From JACRLW01 sp050181465 (lineage in GTDB: Bacteria; Planctomycetota; UBA1135; UBA2386), in NCBI GenBank assembly GCA_050181465.1, contig JBFXDD010000011.1, positions 1 through 64,000 of the forward strand: a DNA stretch of 64,000 nt. The letters run 5' to 3'. Below are positions 1-6,877 of this stretch, one piece after another. How positions within the stretch are numbered: position 1 is the first letter of the stretch; each line of letters opens with the position of its first letter. The position numbers and the translations under genes were made by a program. Under the pieces are notes generated by a model, which saw nothing but the letters and a program-made list of their open reading frames with translations, was not told the DNA's origin and did no database searches.

Positions 1-96
1 CAGAGCCCGCTTCTGTTTCGCCTGGCGGGGACATCGAAGGCCGCGCATCGGCACTTGACCACCATGAAGTTCAACGGCACACTCGGCATCTCCTAA
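1..96 (+). CDS. C-terminal tail of an unidentified protein, possibly a transposase (partial)
   Basis: Frame 1 is open from the first base to a TAA at 94-96, giving a 31-residue tail that ends in NGTLGIS. I do not recognise the family. The only hint of function is position: 4 bp after the stop a sequence resembling an IS3-family terminal inverted repeat begins, as expected just behind the last transposase gene of such an element. The rest of the gene lies outside the window. It could equally be a chance open frame. Confidence 0.25.
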   Translation, partial: QSPLLFRLAGTSKAAHRHLTTMKFNGTLGIS

Positions 97-100
97 CCCC

Positions 101-126
101 GTGTCCACTGAACTGGGGCAAGGTCA
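101..126 (+). mobile_element. Putative right terminal inverted repeat of an IS3-like element
   Basis: Read on the minus strand, the sequence starts TGACCTTGCCCCAG, which resembles the TGAACCTGCCCC-type termini known for IS3-family elements, and its outer end is the expected CA dinucleotide at 125-126. It follows an open frame ending at 96, the usual geometry for an IS right end. The other end is outside the window, so neither the inverted partner nor a target duplication can be checked. Confidence 0.35.
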
Positions 127-192
127 GCGCATCGCCATAAGTCGTTGGTGCTGAGTGCGTTCGAGCCTTCGGAAACGACGGGCAAATTCAAG

Positions 193-1191
193 TCACCACC
201 TCGGATGGTGACGAAAGGTCGAAGGTGCTTCACTGTGACGCTCAGGGATTCTCACGACTCGGAATCCGCAAGTCGCAGAATCGGCAGTGGCGTGACCCGG
301 GACCGCATACCTGGACCAGGTTCGGCCTTCGTGCCACAAGTCGGAGAAGATGGCGTCAGGAAGACCGACACGACTTCTTTCCTTCCTATAGTATCCCCGG
401 GCACATTGCAGATTGTCTGTAGACGAAACATCAAGGTACTGCCTCGAACTGGGCGCCCATTCCTGAACACTCGATGTATCATCCCCGCACCACTCATATA
501 ATGGAAAGCACATGATGTCCAGAACTCCCTCTGGTGTCGCACCTGCGGCGAAAGTCCCGACTGGGCGAGAGAGCCATGAATGGTGGGGATCGTAGGCTCT
601 TCGTGACCACATGAGGCCCCTTGATGGGTCGGGATGCGCTTCCCCCCACGGCCACGTCCGACCGCCTTGTCCTCTGGCCATGTACTCCCACTCATTCTCA
701 CTCAAGAGCCGATAGTCAAAATCCGGATCGTTTCGCGATCTCCACTTGCAAAACTCCATTGCACCCAGCCAAGTCACTCTGTTTGCAGGTTCGTGATCTG
801 CGCCAACGCGCGGTGCGAATTCGTTATCTCGAACTTCAATCGATGCAATCGGCTCTGGGTAATCGGAATCATCGCACCATAGTGCGCCCGACAGATGTTC
901 CATATCGTCTCGGTTGTTCAGGAAGGCGCAGAACTCTTGAGCCGTCGTGAGACACTTCGCAACCGTGAAATTAGGCAGACTCACAGTGCGCGACTCCTCC
1001 TCCTCGTGGTATTCGTCGGATCCTAGCGTGCATGGAGTGCCTAACACAATGTGATCGCTACCCGGCAATTCCACAAATGACCCGTTGGAACAAACTGCCA
1101 GTGGTCTTGTTCGAGAGGTTGAGCAACCAACAACAAGGATGAGAAGCCCGGACTGCGCGATGGCGAGAAGTTGTCGGCAATAGCGCGCCAT
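193..1191 (-). CDS. FGE-sulfatase-domain (SUMF1-like) lipoprotein
   Basis: 332 aa. The N-terminus is a lipoprotein signal (hydrophobic stretch ending LVVGC, lipid Cys at residue 23), so the product should sit on a membrane facing the periplasm. The rest matches the formylglycine-generating-enzyme fold: RVTWLGAMEFCKW, then YRLLSENEWEYMARG with WPWGE, and a final CGFRVVR. The RGGSWxC-type segment that carries the catalytic cysteines in true FGE is replaced by CARGYYRKERSRV, so it is probably not a sulfatase activator; many bacterial members are binding or structural variants. It begins 3 bp after the preceding 345-aa ORF on the same strand and ends a five-ORF run starting near 3360. No function is assigned beyond the fold. 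Confidence 0.7.
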   Translation of the reverse strand: MARYCRQLLAIAQSGLLILVVGCSTSRTRPLAVCSNGSFVELPGSDHIVLGTPCTLGSDEYHEEEESRTVSLPNFTVAKCLTTAQEFCAFLNNRDDMEHLSGALWCDDSDYPEPIASIEVRDNEFAPRVGADHEPANRVTWLGAMEFCKWRSRNDPDFDYRLLSENEWEYMARGQGGRTWPWGEAHPDPSRGLMWSRRAYDPHHSWLSRPVGTFAAGATPEGVLDIMCFPLYEWCGDDTSSVQEWAPSSRQYLDVSSTDNLQCARGYYRKERSRVGLPDAIFSDLWHEGRTWSRYAVPGHATADSATCGFRVVRIPERHSEAPSTFRHHPRW

Positions 1192-1194
1192 GGA

Positions 1195-2232
1195 TCAATT
1201 AGGCCCCCAGTCACTCGGCAGCGTAAGACCCAAGACATCCAGAAGCGAGGGTGTAGGGCCTGGCGTCGTCGGGTGGAAGGGGCCGTACGGCCGCTTAGTG
1301 CCGGGCCCCTCTTTGACGAAGGGAGTTTCCATTTCGGCTAAGCATTCTCCAAAACAGAAGTCGCGCGGATTGCGTTGATTTCGCTTAGCCAGTTTTCGGC
1401 CGAGTGCGTTATCCCAGAAGTCACTCTTCTGCATGGCGCTTTGTGCGGCGCTAGCGGACTTAAATGGTAATGCTGATGACTGATAGGTTTCAACGATGAG
1501 ACCGACTAGAATGGACACATGCTCGGGGCAAGGACACTCGCTCATGATGAGGCAATGTACGAAGCAGTGAGAGAACGCCGCTCCGTACGGAGGTGGCCGT
1601 AGTTGCATTTCAAGCGACGACAGGAACTCAATCAGGAGTCCACACAAGAGTGCATTGGGAAGGTCAGTGCATTCCTTAGCCGCAGCGGCTGTTAGCTGGC
1701 TGAGCCAGGAAACGGCCCCGTTCCCGAGTATTGTGGGGCCTCGTCCACCCGACGAATCGCTTCCGCGCACGAAAGTACCTTGAGCGCATGGCCTACCCGT
1801 GTTGGGAGTACGGCCCTGAGCGCCATGGGGGAGACCGTTCGGACGCAGAACGGCACTGCCAGACGGCGAACGGATTGAGATCGAAATGGGGTCCGGAAAA
1901 TGAAGTTTATGAGCAGCTGGAGAATTGGTCTCTCTCAGAGGGAGAACGCGCCCAACTTTCAGGGGAACGGTCGGCGTTAGTCCAGAGACCACCTGCACAT
2001 CTGACCATGCGCGGAAGCCCTGGTCTTGCGTACTGGTTCGGTGCACGGAGTGGGGGCGCGTTGTCGCACGTCTCGGGCACTTACCTGGATCGCTGCATCG
2101 GCAGTCATCCGTAGTTCCGGTTCGAAAGGTTGACGGCCATTGTCGACGTGGTTCTCTTTCTCGCACGCAATAGGCCATCGGGAGTATCGTGCGAATGTCA
2201 TGGCTTGAAGCAGGTGCAAACAAGTCGGCCAT
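1195..2232 (-). CDS. Hypothetical protein of doubtful status, C-terminal half protein-like
   Basis: 345 aa, not recognised. It starts 4 bp after the stop of the preceding small gene and stops 3 bp before the FGE-like lipoprotein, spacing that suggests a real member of the run. The first ~160 residues are rich in R, P, T and S and look like out-of-frame translation. The last ~170 look like a genuine domain, with hydrophobic helices, a HCFVHC motif, DNALGRKLAKR and a CFGEC pair. That arrangement loosely recalls C-terminal domains found behind RHS repeats, from memory only. In another minus-strand frame, around 1740-1795, MRSRYFRARKRF resembles the RHS-core end. A decayed or frameshifted RHS-type gene is therefore possible. 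Confidence 0.35.
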   Translation of the reverse strand: MADLFAPASSHDIRTILPMAYCVREREPRRQWPSTFRTGTTDDCRCSDPGKCPRRATTRPHSVHRTSTQDQGFRAWSDVQVVSGLTPTVPLKVGRVLPLRETNSPAAHKLHFPDPISISIRSPSGSAVLRPNGLPHGAQGRTPNTGRPCAQGTFVRGSDSSGGRGPTILGNGAVSWLSQLTAAAAKECTDLPNALLCGLLIEFLSSLEMQLRPPPYGAAFSHCFVHCLIMSECPCPEHVSILVGLIVETYQSSALPFKSASAAQSAMQKSDFWDNALGRKLAKRNQRNPRDFCFGECLAEMETPFVKEGPGTKRPYGPFHPTTPGPTPSLLDVLGLTLPSDWGPN

Positions 2233-2236
2233 GTCA

Positions 2237-2635
2237 CTAGCGTCCGATGTTGGATTGCCAGGAAGGGGCCATCTCTCGGAAGCAGACCCACTCCGTCACC
2301 GAGTAACCGCTTCCAGTCGCGAAGCGATACCGATAGAGCTGCTTGCAGCCGTCCAGTGGTGCCGCCGAACCGCCGCCGTCCTTGCTGTACTTCACACCCA
2401 CTGTTGTCTCAGCTTGGTCAGATGCCATCAATGCGGTGGCGGAGGCATCGGTATCCTCCGAGTTCTTCGTCTCGACGTTCCAAGAGAGGGTGCAGCTCGC
2501 CGAGATGTTGATGATTTCGACGCCGTAGACAGCAGTATCGCCGCTAGCGCTCATCCATGGAGTGTAGACGTAGGTCGATGCGCTGGTACCAGCGATTCCT
2601 TTGAAGAGAGTCTCACCGTAGGTCTGCTGTGACAT
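2237..2635 (-). CDS. Tandem paralogue A, unknown family
   Basis: 132 aa, no signal peptide or membrane segment. It belongs with the next two genes upstream to a family defined here by shared features: an aromatic YxxPWM motif near residue 30, a central NVETKNSEDTDASAT segment, a GCKQLYRYR segment and a C-terminal APSWQSN close to the end. Composition (many S, T, G, V, alternating hydrophobics) suggests a beta-rich domain. It starts 12 bp after paralogue B stops. Relative to its siblings it carries an extra ~15 residues (DGGGSAAPLDG region) and three residues after the W-x-x-N motif. Function unknown; a phage-tail, adhesin or assembly-subunit role would be speculation. Confidence 0.55.
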   Translation of the reverse strand: MSQQTYGETLFKGIAGTSASTYVYTPWMSASGDTAVYGVEIINISASCTLSWNVETKNSEDTDASATALMASDQAETTVGVKYSKDGGGSAAPLDGCKQLYRYRFATGSGYSVTEWVCFREMAPSWQSNIGR

Positions 2636-2647
2636 GATCGATCTGGC

Positions 2648-2992
2648 TCAGTTAGGCGTCCATTGGGGAGCGAGGAACTGGAACTGGAGGATTGGAGTGT
2701 TGGAACCAGTCGGCTGAATTACGTAGCGGACCCACTCCTTGGCGCCGCTGACAGTCCACTTCGTCAGACCAGTGGCAGTCAGTGCTTGGGCTGATCCGAG
2801 GGTCGTGGCGGCGGAGTCTGCTTGATCAGAGTCCTTGGTTTCCACTAGGACCTGAAAGCCAGAGCTCGAGGCGCGGATTACCTCGACGCAGAAGGTGCCC
2901 TGATCGCCGTCTCGCGGCATCCAATGGCCGTAGTAGTTCGTCGAGTCTGAAGACTTGCGCGTGAGCGTCTCGCCCAAGATGCTTAGTTCCAT
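2648..2992 (-). CDS. Tandem paralogue B, unknown family
   Basis: 114 aa, no signal peptide. It shows the family pattern: NYYGHWMPR near residue 20, VLVETKDSDQADSAATTL in the middle, SGAKEWVRYV after it and the terminal APQWTPN. It lies 20 bp downstream of paralogue C and 12 bp upstream of paralogue A on the same strand, consistent with cotranscription. The three proteins are clearly related in motif order yet divergent in sequence, suggesting old duplication or diversification within an accessory locus rather than recent copying. Function unknown. Confidence 0.6.
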   Translation of the reverse strand: MELSILGETLTRKSSDSTNYYGHWMPRDGDQGTFCVEVIRASSSGFQVLVETKDSDQADSAATTLGSAQALTATGLTKWTVSGAKEWVRYVIQPTGSNTPILQFQFLAPQWTPN

Positions 2993-3012
2993 GGGGTGGC
3001 TTGGTTAGAGGT

Positions 3013-3360
3013 TCAGTTGGGCTGCCACATTGGGGGCAGCATCCGGAGATGAAGCCATGCAGAACCGCTGGAAGCGGCCACTGCATACTTGATGCGAACG
3101 AGTTCCTTGAGCCCGGAAACTGCTTTCGCGATGGTTCCCACCGAGGAGGCCAACGAGAAGGTGCCGGCGGTGGAGGCTGAGCTGTCGGCGTCAGCGATGT
3201 TCTTGTGCTCGATCGTGACGAGGACTTGGCCGTTGGTGCTGACGTGCATCAGTTGAAGGAAGAAAGTGGCCGCGTCCGCTGCGCGAGAGAACCATGGTGA
3301 GTAGTAGGTAGCTGAGGGGAGTTGGTCGTCACCGACCACGCTTTGTCCGATGAGGGGCAT
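3013..3360 (-). CDS. Tandem paralogue C, unknown family
   Basis: 115 aa from the ATG at 3360. The frame stays open for 100 further codons upstream, but that extension is Pro/Arg-rich, crosses a C12 homopolymer and has no counterpart in the siblings, so the start that gives family length was chosen. Shared motifs are TYYSPWF near residue 19, VTIEHKNIADADSSAST, SGLKELVRIKY and the terminal PPMWQPN. First gene of the tandem run. The region upstream (3361-3816) contains the homopolymer tract 124 bp before the start. Function unknown. Confidence 0.6.
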   Translation of the reverse strand: MPLIGQSVVGDDQLPSATYYSPWFSRAADAATFFLQLMHVSTNGQVLVTIEHKNIADADSSASTAGTFSLASSVGTIAKAVSGLKELVRIKYAVAASSGSAWLHLRMLPPMWQPN

Positions 3361-3816
3361 GAAACGCCTAGCTTGAGTGGCAAGGGGGTTGGCGCCACCG
3401 GAAAGAGTCTCGGGGACATTCCGCGGAGAAGGGTTCCGGAGAACGGGCAGGACCGAGTTTGCTTCGGTGCTCCAGCGATCTAAAGGGGGGGGGGGGCACA
3501 GGGAATTTTTCCGCGATCCAGATCGACACCATCCCGCCGCCAAGCCGCATCGAGCTGGTGGTGACTGACTCCTGGCCGAGAATCTCCCCCGGCACGGCTG
3601 TCGGGGAGGTTGCGCGGACGGGTCGTTCGACGAATTCTGGCGGGCGGCAGGCGTGCTCATGTCCGCTTGATGGGCGCGCGGCGGCGTCTCGTCCGGACGC
3701 GATCAGGCCGCGGCTGTGCACCGATTCGCGCGAGCGGGGCGTCACTCTACTCGGATTTGAAGGTTCGTTCGCTGCGCCGATGAGCTGGGCACGAGGTCGA
3801 TTCGGCGAGAGCGGAG
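3361..3816. other. 456-bp gap without a convincing gene
   Basis: Frames on both strands are open here but have arginine/proline-rich shadow composition. The only notable content is the G12 run at 3485-3496 and, on the plus strand after it, a short protein-like stretch (IQIDTIPPPSRIELVV, about 3507-3560) without a credible start. It probably holds the promoter of the minus-strand tandem-paralogue run. Confidence 0.4.
3485..3496. repeat. G12 homopolymer tract (C12 on the coding strand of the downstream run)
   Basis: Twelve consecutive G on the plus strand, the longest homopolymer noticed in the window. It sits 124 bp upstream of the start of paralogue C, where a slippage-prone tract could alter promoter spacing or an upstream reading frame. 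It could also be an assembly length error. Confidence 0.7.
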
Positions 3817-4443
3817 TCAAGGGCTGTTGGTGGCGTCTTCCGCTGCCTGGCGCTCCTCGGCCCTGGAGATGCCTCGGCGGATCTTGGAAACCGCGCGCTT
3901 GACCCGGGTGCGGTAGTTCCACTCGCTCATTCCAGTCCTTTCGGCGCGCTTCTTGGTCGACTCCTCCAGCGTGAATGCCTCGATCGCACGCCGCTCGGGT
4001 TCGGTGAGGCCGAAGAACCCGAAGTCTGCAGGCAGGTGTCGCGAGTTGCCTTCGGGCATCTTCGCGAGAGCATCGGTCGCATCCGCGATCTCTTCGATCT
4101 GCTCGCCGAGTCCGAGGGCACCGTCTCGGGACAAGGCCACGCGGGGCCCTTTCCTGACCACATTGCGGAACACGGAACGCGCGTAGGCGGGAAGGTTGCG
4201 AGGTATCGGTTTGGACGGATTCAAGATCCGCTGGATGACCTTGATCTGAGCAAGATCGACGGCGTCTGCCCGCAGTCGCCAGTCACCAATCCCGTGGTAG
4301 CGCGCGAAGCGATCGAGGAGTTCGGTCATCTTCTCGAGAAAGCCACCCGGTCGCGCCAGCTCAGCAAGGATCTTCTCCAGCCGATCGTCGGGCTCTCCTT
4401 CACCTTCTCCGTTTTCTGGCTTGTCGGCGTCCTTCATGACCAT
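3817..4443 (-). CDS. Sigma-70-family (ECF-like) RNA polymerase sigma factor
   Basis: 208 aa from the ATG at 4443. An in-frame ATG at 4518 exists, but the added residues look non-coding. Region 2 is suggested by AVDLAQIKVIQRIL and LPAYARSVFRNVVRK (about residues 60-100). Region 4 is LTEPERRAIEAFTLEESTKKRAERTG followed by NYRTRVKRAVSKIRRGI near the C-terminus, a typical helix-turn-helix for the -35 element. The acidic N-terminus (ENGEGEGEPDD) is unusual. No anti-sigma gene is adjacent. It is the nearest regulator upstream of the tandem paralogue run on the same strand, so local control is plausible but not shown. It could instead be a sigma-like DNA-binding protein. Confidence 0.65.
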   Translation of the reverse strand: MVMKDADKPENGEGEGEPDDRLEKILAELARPGGFLEKMTELLDRFARYHGIGDWRLRADAVDLAQIKVIQRILNPSKPIPRNLPAYARSVFRNVVRKGPRVALSRDGALGLGEQIEEIADATDALAKMPEGNSRHLPADFGFFGLTEPERRAIEAFTLEESTKKRAERTGMSEWNYRTRVKRAVSKIRRGISRAEERQAAEDATNSP

Positions 4444-4950
4444 CCCGCGGCACGGTTTGGGTCGAGAGCATCGCGTGCCGCGGTCCCCATGGATCCGTGA
4501 GCTGCGATACCCGGACAAGCCTAGTCCAGAGAGCGTTGACCGTCACACCCCTCTGCCGGGGGAAGTCGAGTCCCTGGTCCGCGCTCGGGTCCCACGCGCG
4601 CGCAACTCGATCTTGGGGCGCGTGGCCACTGCTGCGCGAAGCCACGGGAGAACTGCGGGGGCCGAACAGAACCGAGTGTGCAACGGAGTGTGCAATGGCC
4701 CTGGTCACAACGTGACACCAGGTGGGACAACCTAGTCTGGGACGGGGCGCAAAGGCACGTTGCTGCGACCACGGATGCCTTTGGACAATGCGAGGTGATC
4801 ACGGAGGCAGGGACCGACTGGGCTCACCATTCTTCGGGGAGAGAATGTGTGGGCCGCGCCGTCTTCGTTCGTTATCCAGTCTGACACTGAGTTCGAGCTG
4901 CCAAGATCGAGGCGATCGAAAACGGACGCGCACGACTACGTCACTTCGCG
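4444..4950. other. About 500-bp stretch without a convincing gene
   Basis: Several short frames are open on both strands but none has credible composition, a ribosome-binding site or recognisable motifs. Low coding density and lower GC than the genes after 5177 fit an accessory or decayed region. A near-direct duplication gtgtgcaacg/gtgtgcaatg is present at 4676-4697. Confidence 0.4.
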
Positions 4951-5100
4951 GTGACGGACGAGTTGGGGCGTGCAGTCATTCCCGTGGAGGTGCCGACGCC
5001 GTGGCGCGTGAGCATCGCGGGTACGACGACTCTGGATCACGCTGTGAGTCCTGTGCCGATCGGAGCGCCTCCGACGATGACTCGAGTCTCTGGTCGCTGA
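4951..5100 (+). pseudogene. Short coding-like fragment
   Basis: A 49-codon frame from a GTG at 4951, open without a start back to 4891, reads VTDELGRAVIPVEVPTPW and then a Val/Thr/Pro-rich tail. This composition is much more protein-like than its surroundings. No family is recognised and no strong ribosome-binding site is seen. It may be the 3' remnant of a decayed gene or a very small protein. Confidence 0.25.
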
Positions 5101-5176
5101 AGAGGAAACTCGCGGGAGCACCGACTCGACCCGCCTCCAAATGAGGTCGGCGAGCGCGCCGCTCTCGTGACCCGAA

Positions 5177-5743
5177 CTACCCGCGCCGCAGACTCGCCCA
5201 CAGCGCGATCGCCGCGGGATAGGCCTCGCATTCCGCTCGAAACACCCGCGCGGCCAGGGTGGCGACGTCGTCGGTGGTTTGGACGGGGACGCGGGCCTGG
5301 AGGAGGATCGGGCCGCGATCGTACTCGTCGTCGACGTGGTGAACGGTGCAGCCGCTCTCACGCTCGCCGCTCGCCAGCACCGCGGCATGCACCCGGTCAC
5401 CGTAGAAGCCCTTGCCGCCGAAACGGGGGAGCAGCGAGGGGTGGATGTTCAGGACCCGACCGCGGAAGTCGGCAGGAATCTCGAGCAGGCGGAGATAACC
5501 GCAAAGACACACGAGCTCGGCGCCGTGCGAGCGGACGAAATCGAAGGTGTCGTCCATCGTGCGCGTGACCAAGGTCGGGATGCCCGCAGACTGCGCGCGC
5601 TGGACACCGAACGCGCTCGCGCGATCACTGACGACCGCCGTGACGTGGAGCGGATGACGCCCGGCATGGCCGCGGTCGAGCAGGTTCTGCAAGGTGCGCC
5701 CGCCACCCGACAACAGCGCCGCGATTCGCAGGGGCTCGCTCAC
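5177..5743 (-). CDS. purN: Phosphoribosylglycinamide formyltransferase (GART)
   Basis: 188 aa, normal length for PurN. It transfers the formyl group of 10-formyltetrahydrofolate to GAR in cytosolic de novo purine synthesis. Catalytic residues of the family are visible: Asn99 and His101 in LNIHPSLLP, and TVHHVDDEYDRGPIL with His135 and Asp142 in the places of the E. coli catalytic His/Asp pair. The substrate loop LSGGGRTLQNL is near the N-terminus. The ATG overlaps the stop of the purine nucleoside phosphorylase gene by 4 bp (ATGA), so the two are translationally coupled. It is the last gene of the tilS operon. Confidence 0.95.
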   Translation of the reverse strand: MSEPLRIAALLSGGGRTLQNLLDRGHAGRHPLHVTAVVSDRASAFGVQRAQSAGIPTLVTRTMDDTFDFVRSHGAELVCLCGYLRLLEIPADFRGRVLNIHPSLLPRFGGKGFYGDRVHAAVLASGERESGCTVHHVDDEYDRGPILLQARVPVQTTDDVATLAARVFRAECEAYPAAIALWASLRRG

Positions 5744-6564
5744 CGCGCGAAACTCGCCACGATTCCGCTGAGCAGACTCGCCATCCGCGGCGCGGCGAGA
5801 TCGGCGGCATCCAGCATCTGCTCGATGTCCGCCGGATTGGCGCTGTCGACTTCCACGAACTGGGTGATGCCGACGAGTGCCAGGACATCGAGCCCGCTGT
5901 GCACCGCGGCGAGGACTTCCGGCACCAACGACATCCCGACCAGGTCGGCCCCGGCGCGCCGCAGGAAGCGGTACTCCGCACGGGTCGGCAAGCTCGGCCC
6001 CGGCACCGCCGCGAACACGCCTTCGAGCGCCACGACGCCGACTTCGTTGGCGACGTCGCGGGCGAGTTTGCGCCAGCGTCGCGGGTAGGGATCCGACATG
6101 TCCGGAAAGCGCGGACCGAGCTCGGCGACCTGCTGGCCCTGCAAGGGATGCATGTTCGTGAAGTTGAGGTGGTCCTCGATGATCGCGATCGAGCCGGGCT
6201 CGAGTTGGCGCGACAGGCTCGCGGCACCGGCGGTCAGCACCAAGAGATCGATCCCCATCGCCTGCAGCACACGGACCGGGAAGGTGACGTCGATCGCGGC
6301 GTAGCCTTCGTAGGGGGCGAGCGGCGCATCGCCGACGACCACGACCACATCGTCGAGCTTGCCGGCGACGAGGTGCGAATCTTCCGCGAGGCGGATGCGG
6401 TCCTCGTCGTGCAACTGGAGCTTGCCCTCGAGTTGCGAGGAGATCGACGCGTGCCCGGTGCCGAGCAGCATCGCGACGCGCGGCCGAGTGCCGATCTGAT
6501 CGAGCAGTTGCTGCGCGGTGTCGCGCACGAGCTGACGAAGCGGGGGGTCGGGCGGACTGACCAT
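5740..6564 (-). CDS. Purine nucleoside phosphorylase family protein with altered active site
   Basis: 274 aa, trimeric PNP/MTAP-type fold. Family landmarks are YEGY (85-88), IIEDHLNFTNMHPL, GPRFPDMSDPY and LVGMSLVPEVLAA. Several catalytic motifs differ from the usual ones. The phosphate loop GSGLG is GTGHA (35-39). The RxH before YEGY is absent. TNAAGG is TAGAAS. The FET triplet holding the purine-binding Glu is LPT (192-194), and the base-binding Asn of the ITN motif is Gln235. It may use another ligand or be a regulatory or inactive paralogue. It lies 10 bp after the DUF167 gene and overlaps purN by 4 bp, so a purine-related role is likely. Confidence 0.8.
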   Translation of the reverse strand: MVSPPDPPLRQLVRDTAQQLLDQIGTRPRVAMLLGTGHASISSQLEGKLQLHDEDRIRLAEDSHLVAGKLDDVVVVVGDAPLAPYEGYAAIDVTFPVRVLQAMGIDLLVLTAGAASLSRQLEPGSIAIIEDHLNFTNMHPLQGQQVAELGPRFPDMSDPYPRRWRKLARDVANEVGVVALEGVFAAVPGPSLPTRAEYRFLRRAGADLVGMSLVPEVLAAVHSGLDVLALVGITQFVEVDSANPADIEQMLDAADLAAPRMASLLSGIVASFAR

Positions 6565-6574
6565 GTGCCGCAGA

Positions 6575-6877
6575 CTATGCCCCGCAGAGCGCCCGCAGTC
6601 TCGTCAGGATCTCGGCCGGATCCGCGGCCTCGATCGTCACCACCTTGTCGCGCGAGCGCGCCCCGCTCGCGAGGCGGACGTGCCGAAGCGAGACGTCCAG
6701 AGCGTCGGCGAGGACTCGGAGAATGCGCTCGTTGGCGCGTCCGTCTTCCGCGGGCGCCTGGACGGCGACCTTCACCGCACCCGCCATGGCTCCGGTGATG
6801 CCCTCGCGCTTGGCGCCGGGTGCCGCGCGGACGCGAAAGCTCAGGACCTTGCCCTGGACTTGCGCATCGAGGGTCAT
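6575..6877 (-). CDS. DUF167 (YggU-like) protein
   Basis: 100 aa, the usual size of the family. Characteristic segments are VRAAPGAKREGITG near residue 20, VAVQAPAEDGRANERIL in the middle, and LASGARSRDKVVTIE. The biochemical function of DUF167 proteins is not established. Its ATG overlaps the stop of the upstream kinase gene by 4 bp (6874-6877), and it is followed 10 bp later by the nucleoside phosphorylase gene, so it is an internal member of the tilS-kinase-pnp-purN operon. Confidence 0.85.
   Translation of the reverse strand: MTLDAQVQGKVLSFRVRAAPGAKREGITGAMAGAVKVAVQAPAEDGRANERILRVLADALDVSLRHVRLASGARSRDKVVTIEAADPAEILTRLRALCGA

Noticed and set aside
2100..2140. tRNA T-loop-like GGTTCGAAA
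   Set aside because: No acceptor stem, anticodon or D-arm can be drawn around it.
3459..3902. Plus-strand 147-codon frame across the G12 tract
   Set aside because: Only about 20 residues look protein-like; the rest is Arg/Pro/Gly-rich and antisense to the sigma-like gene's end.
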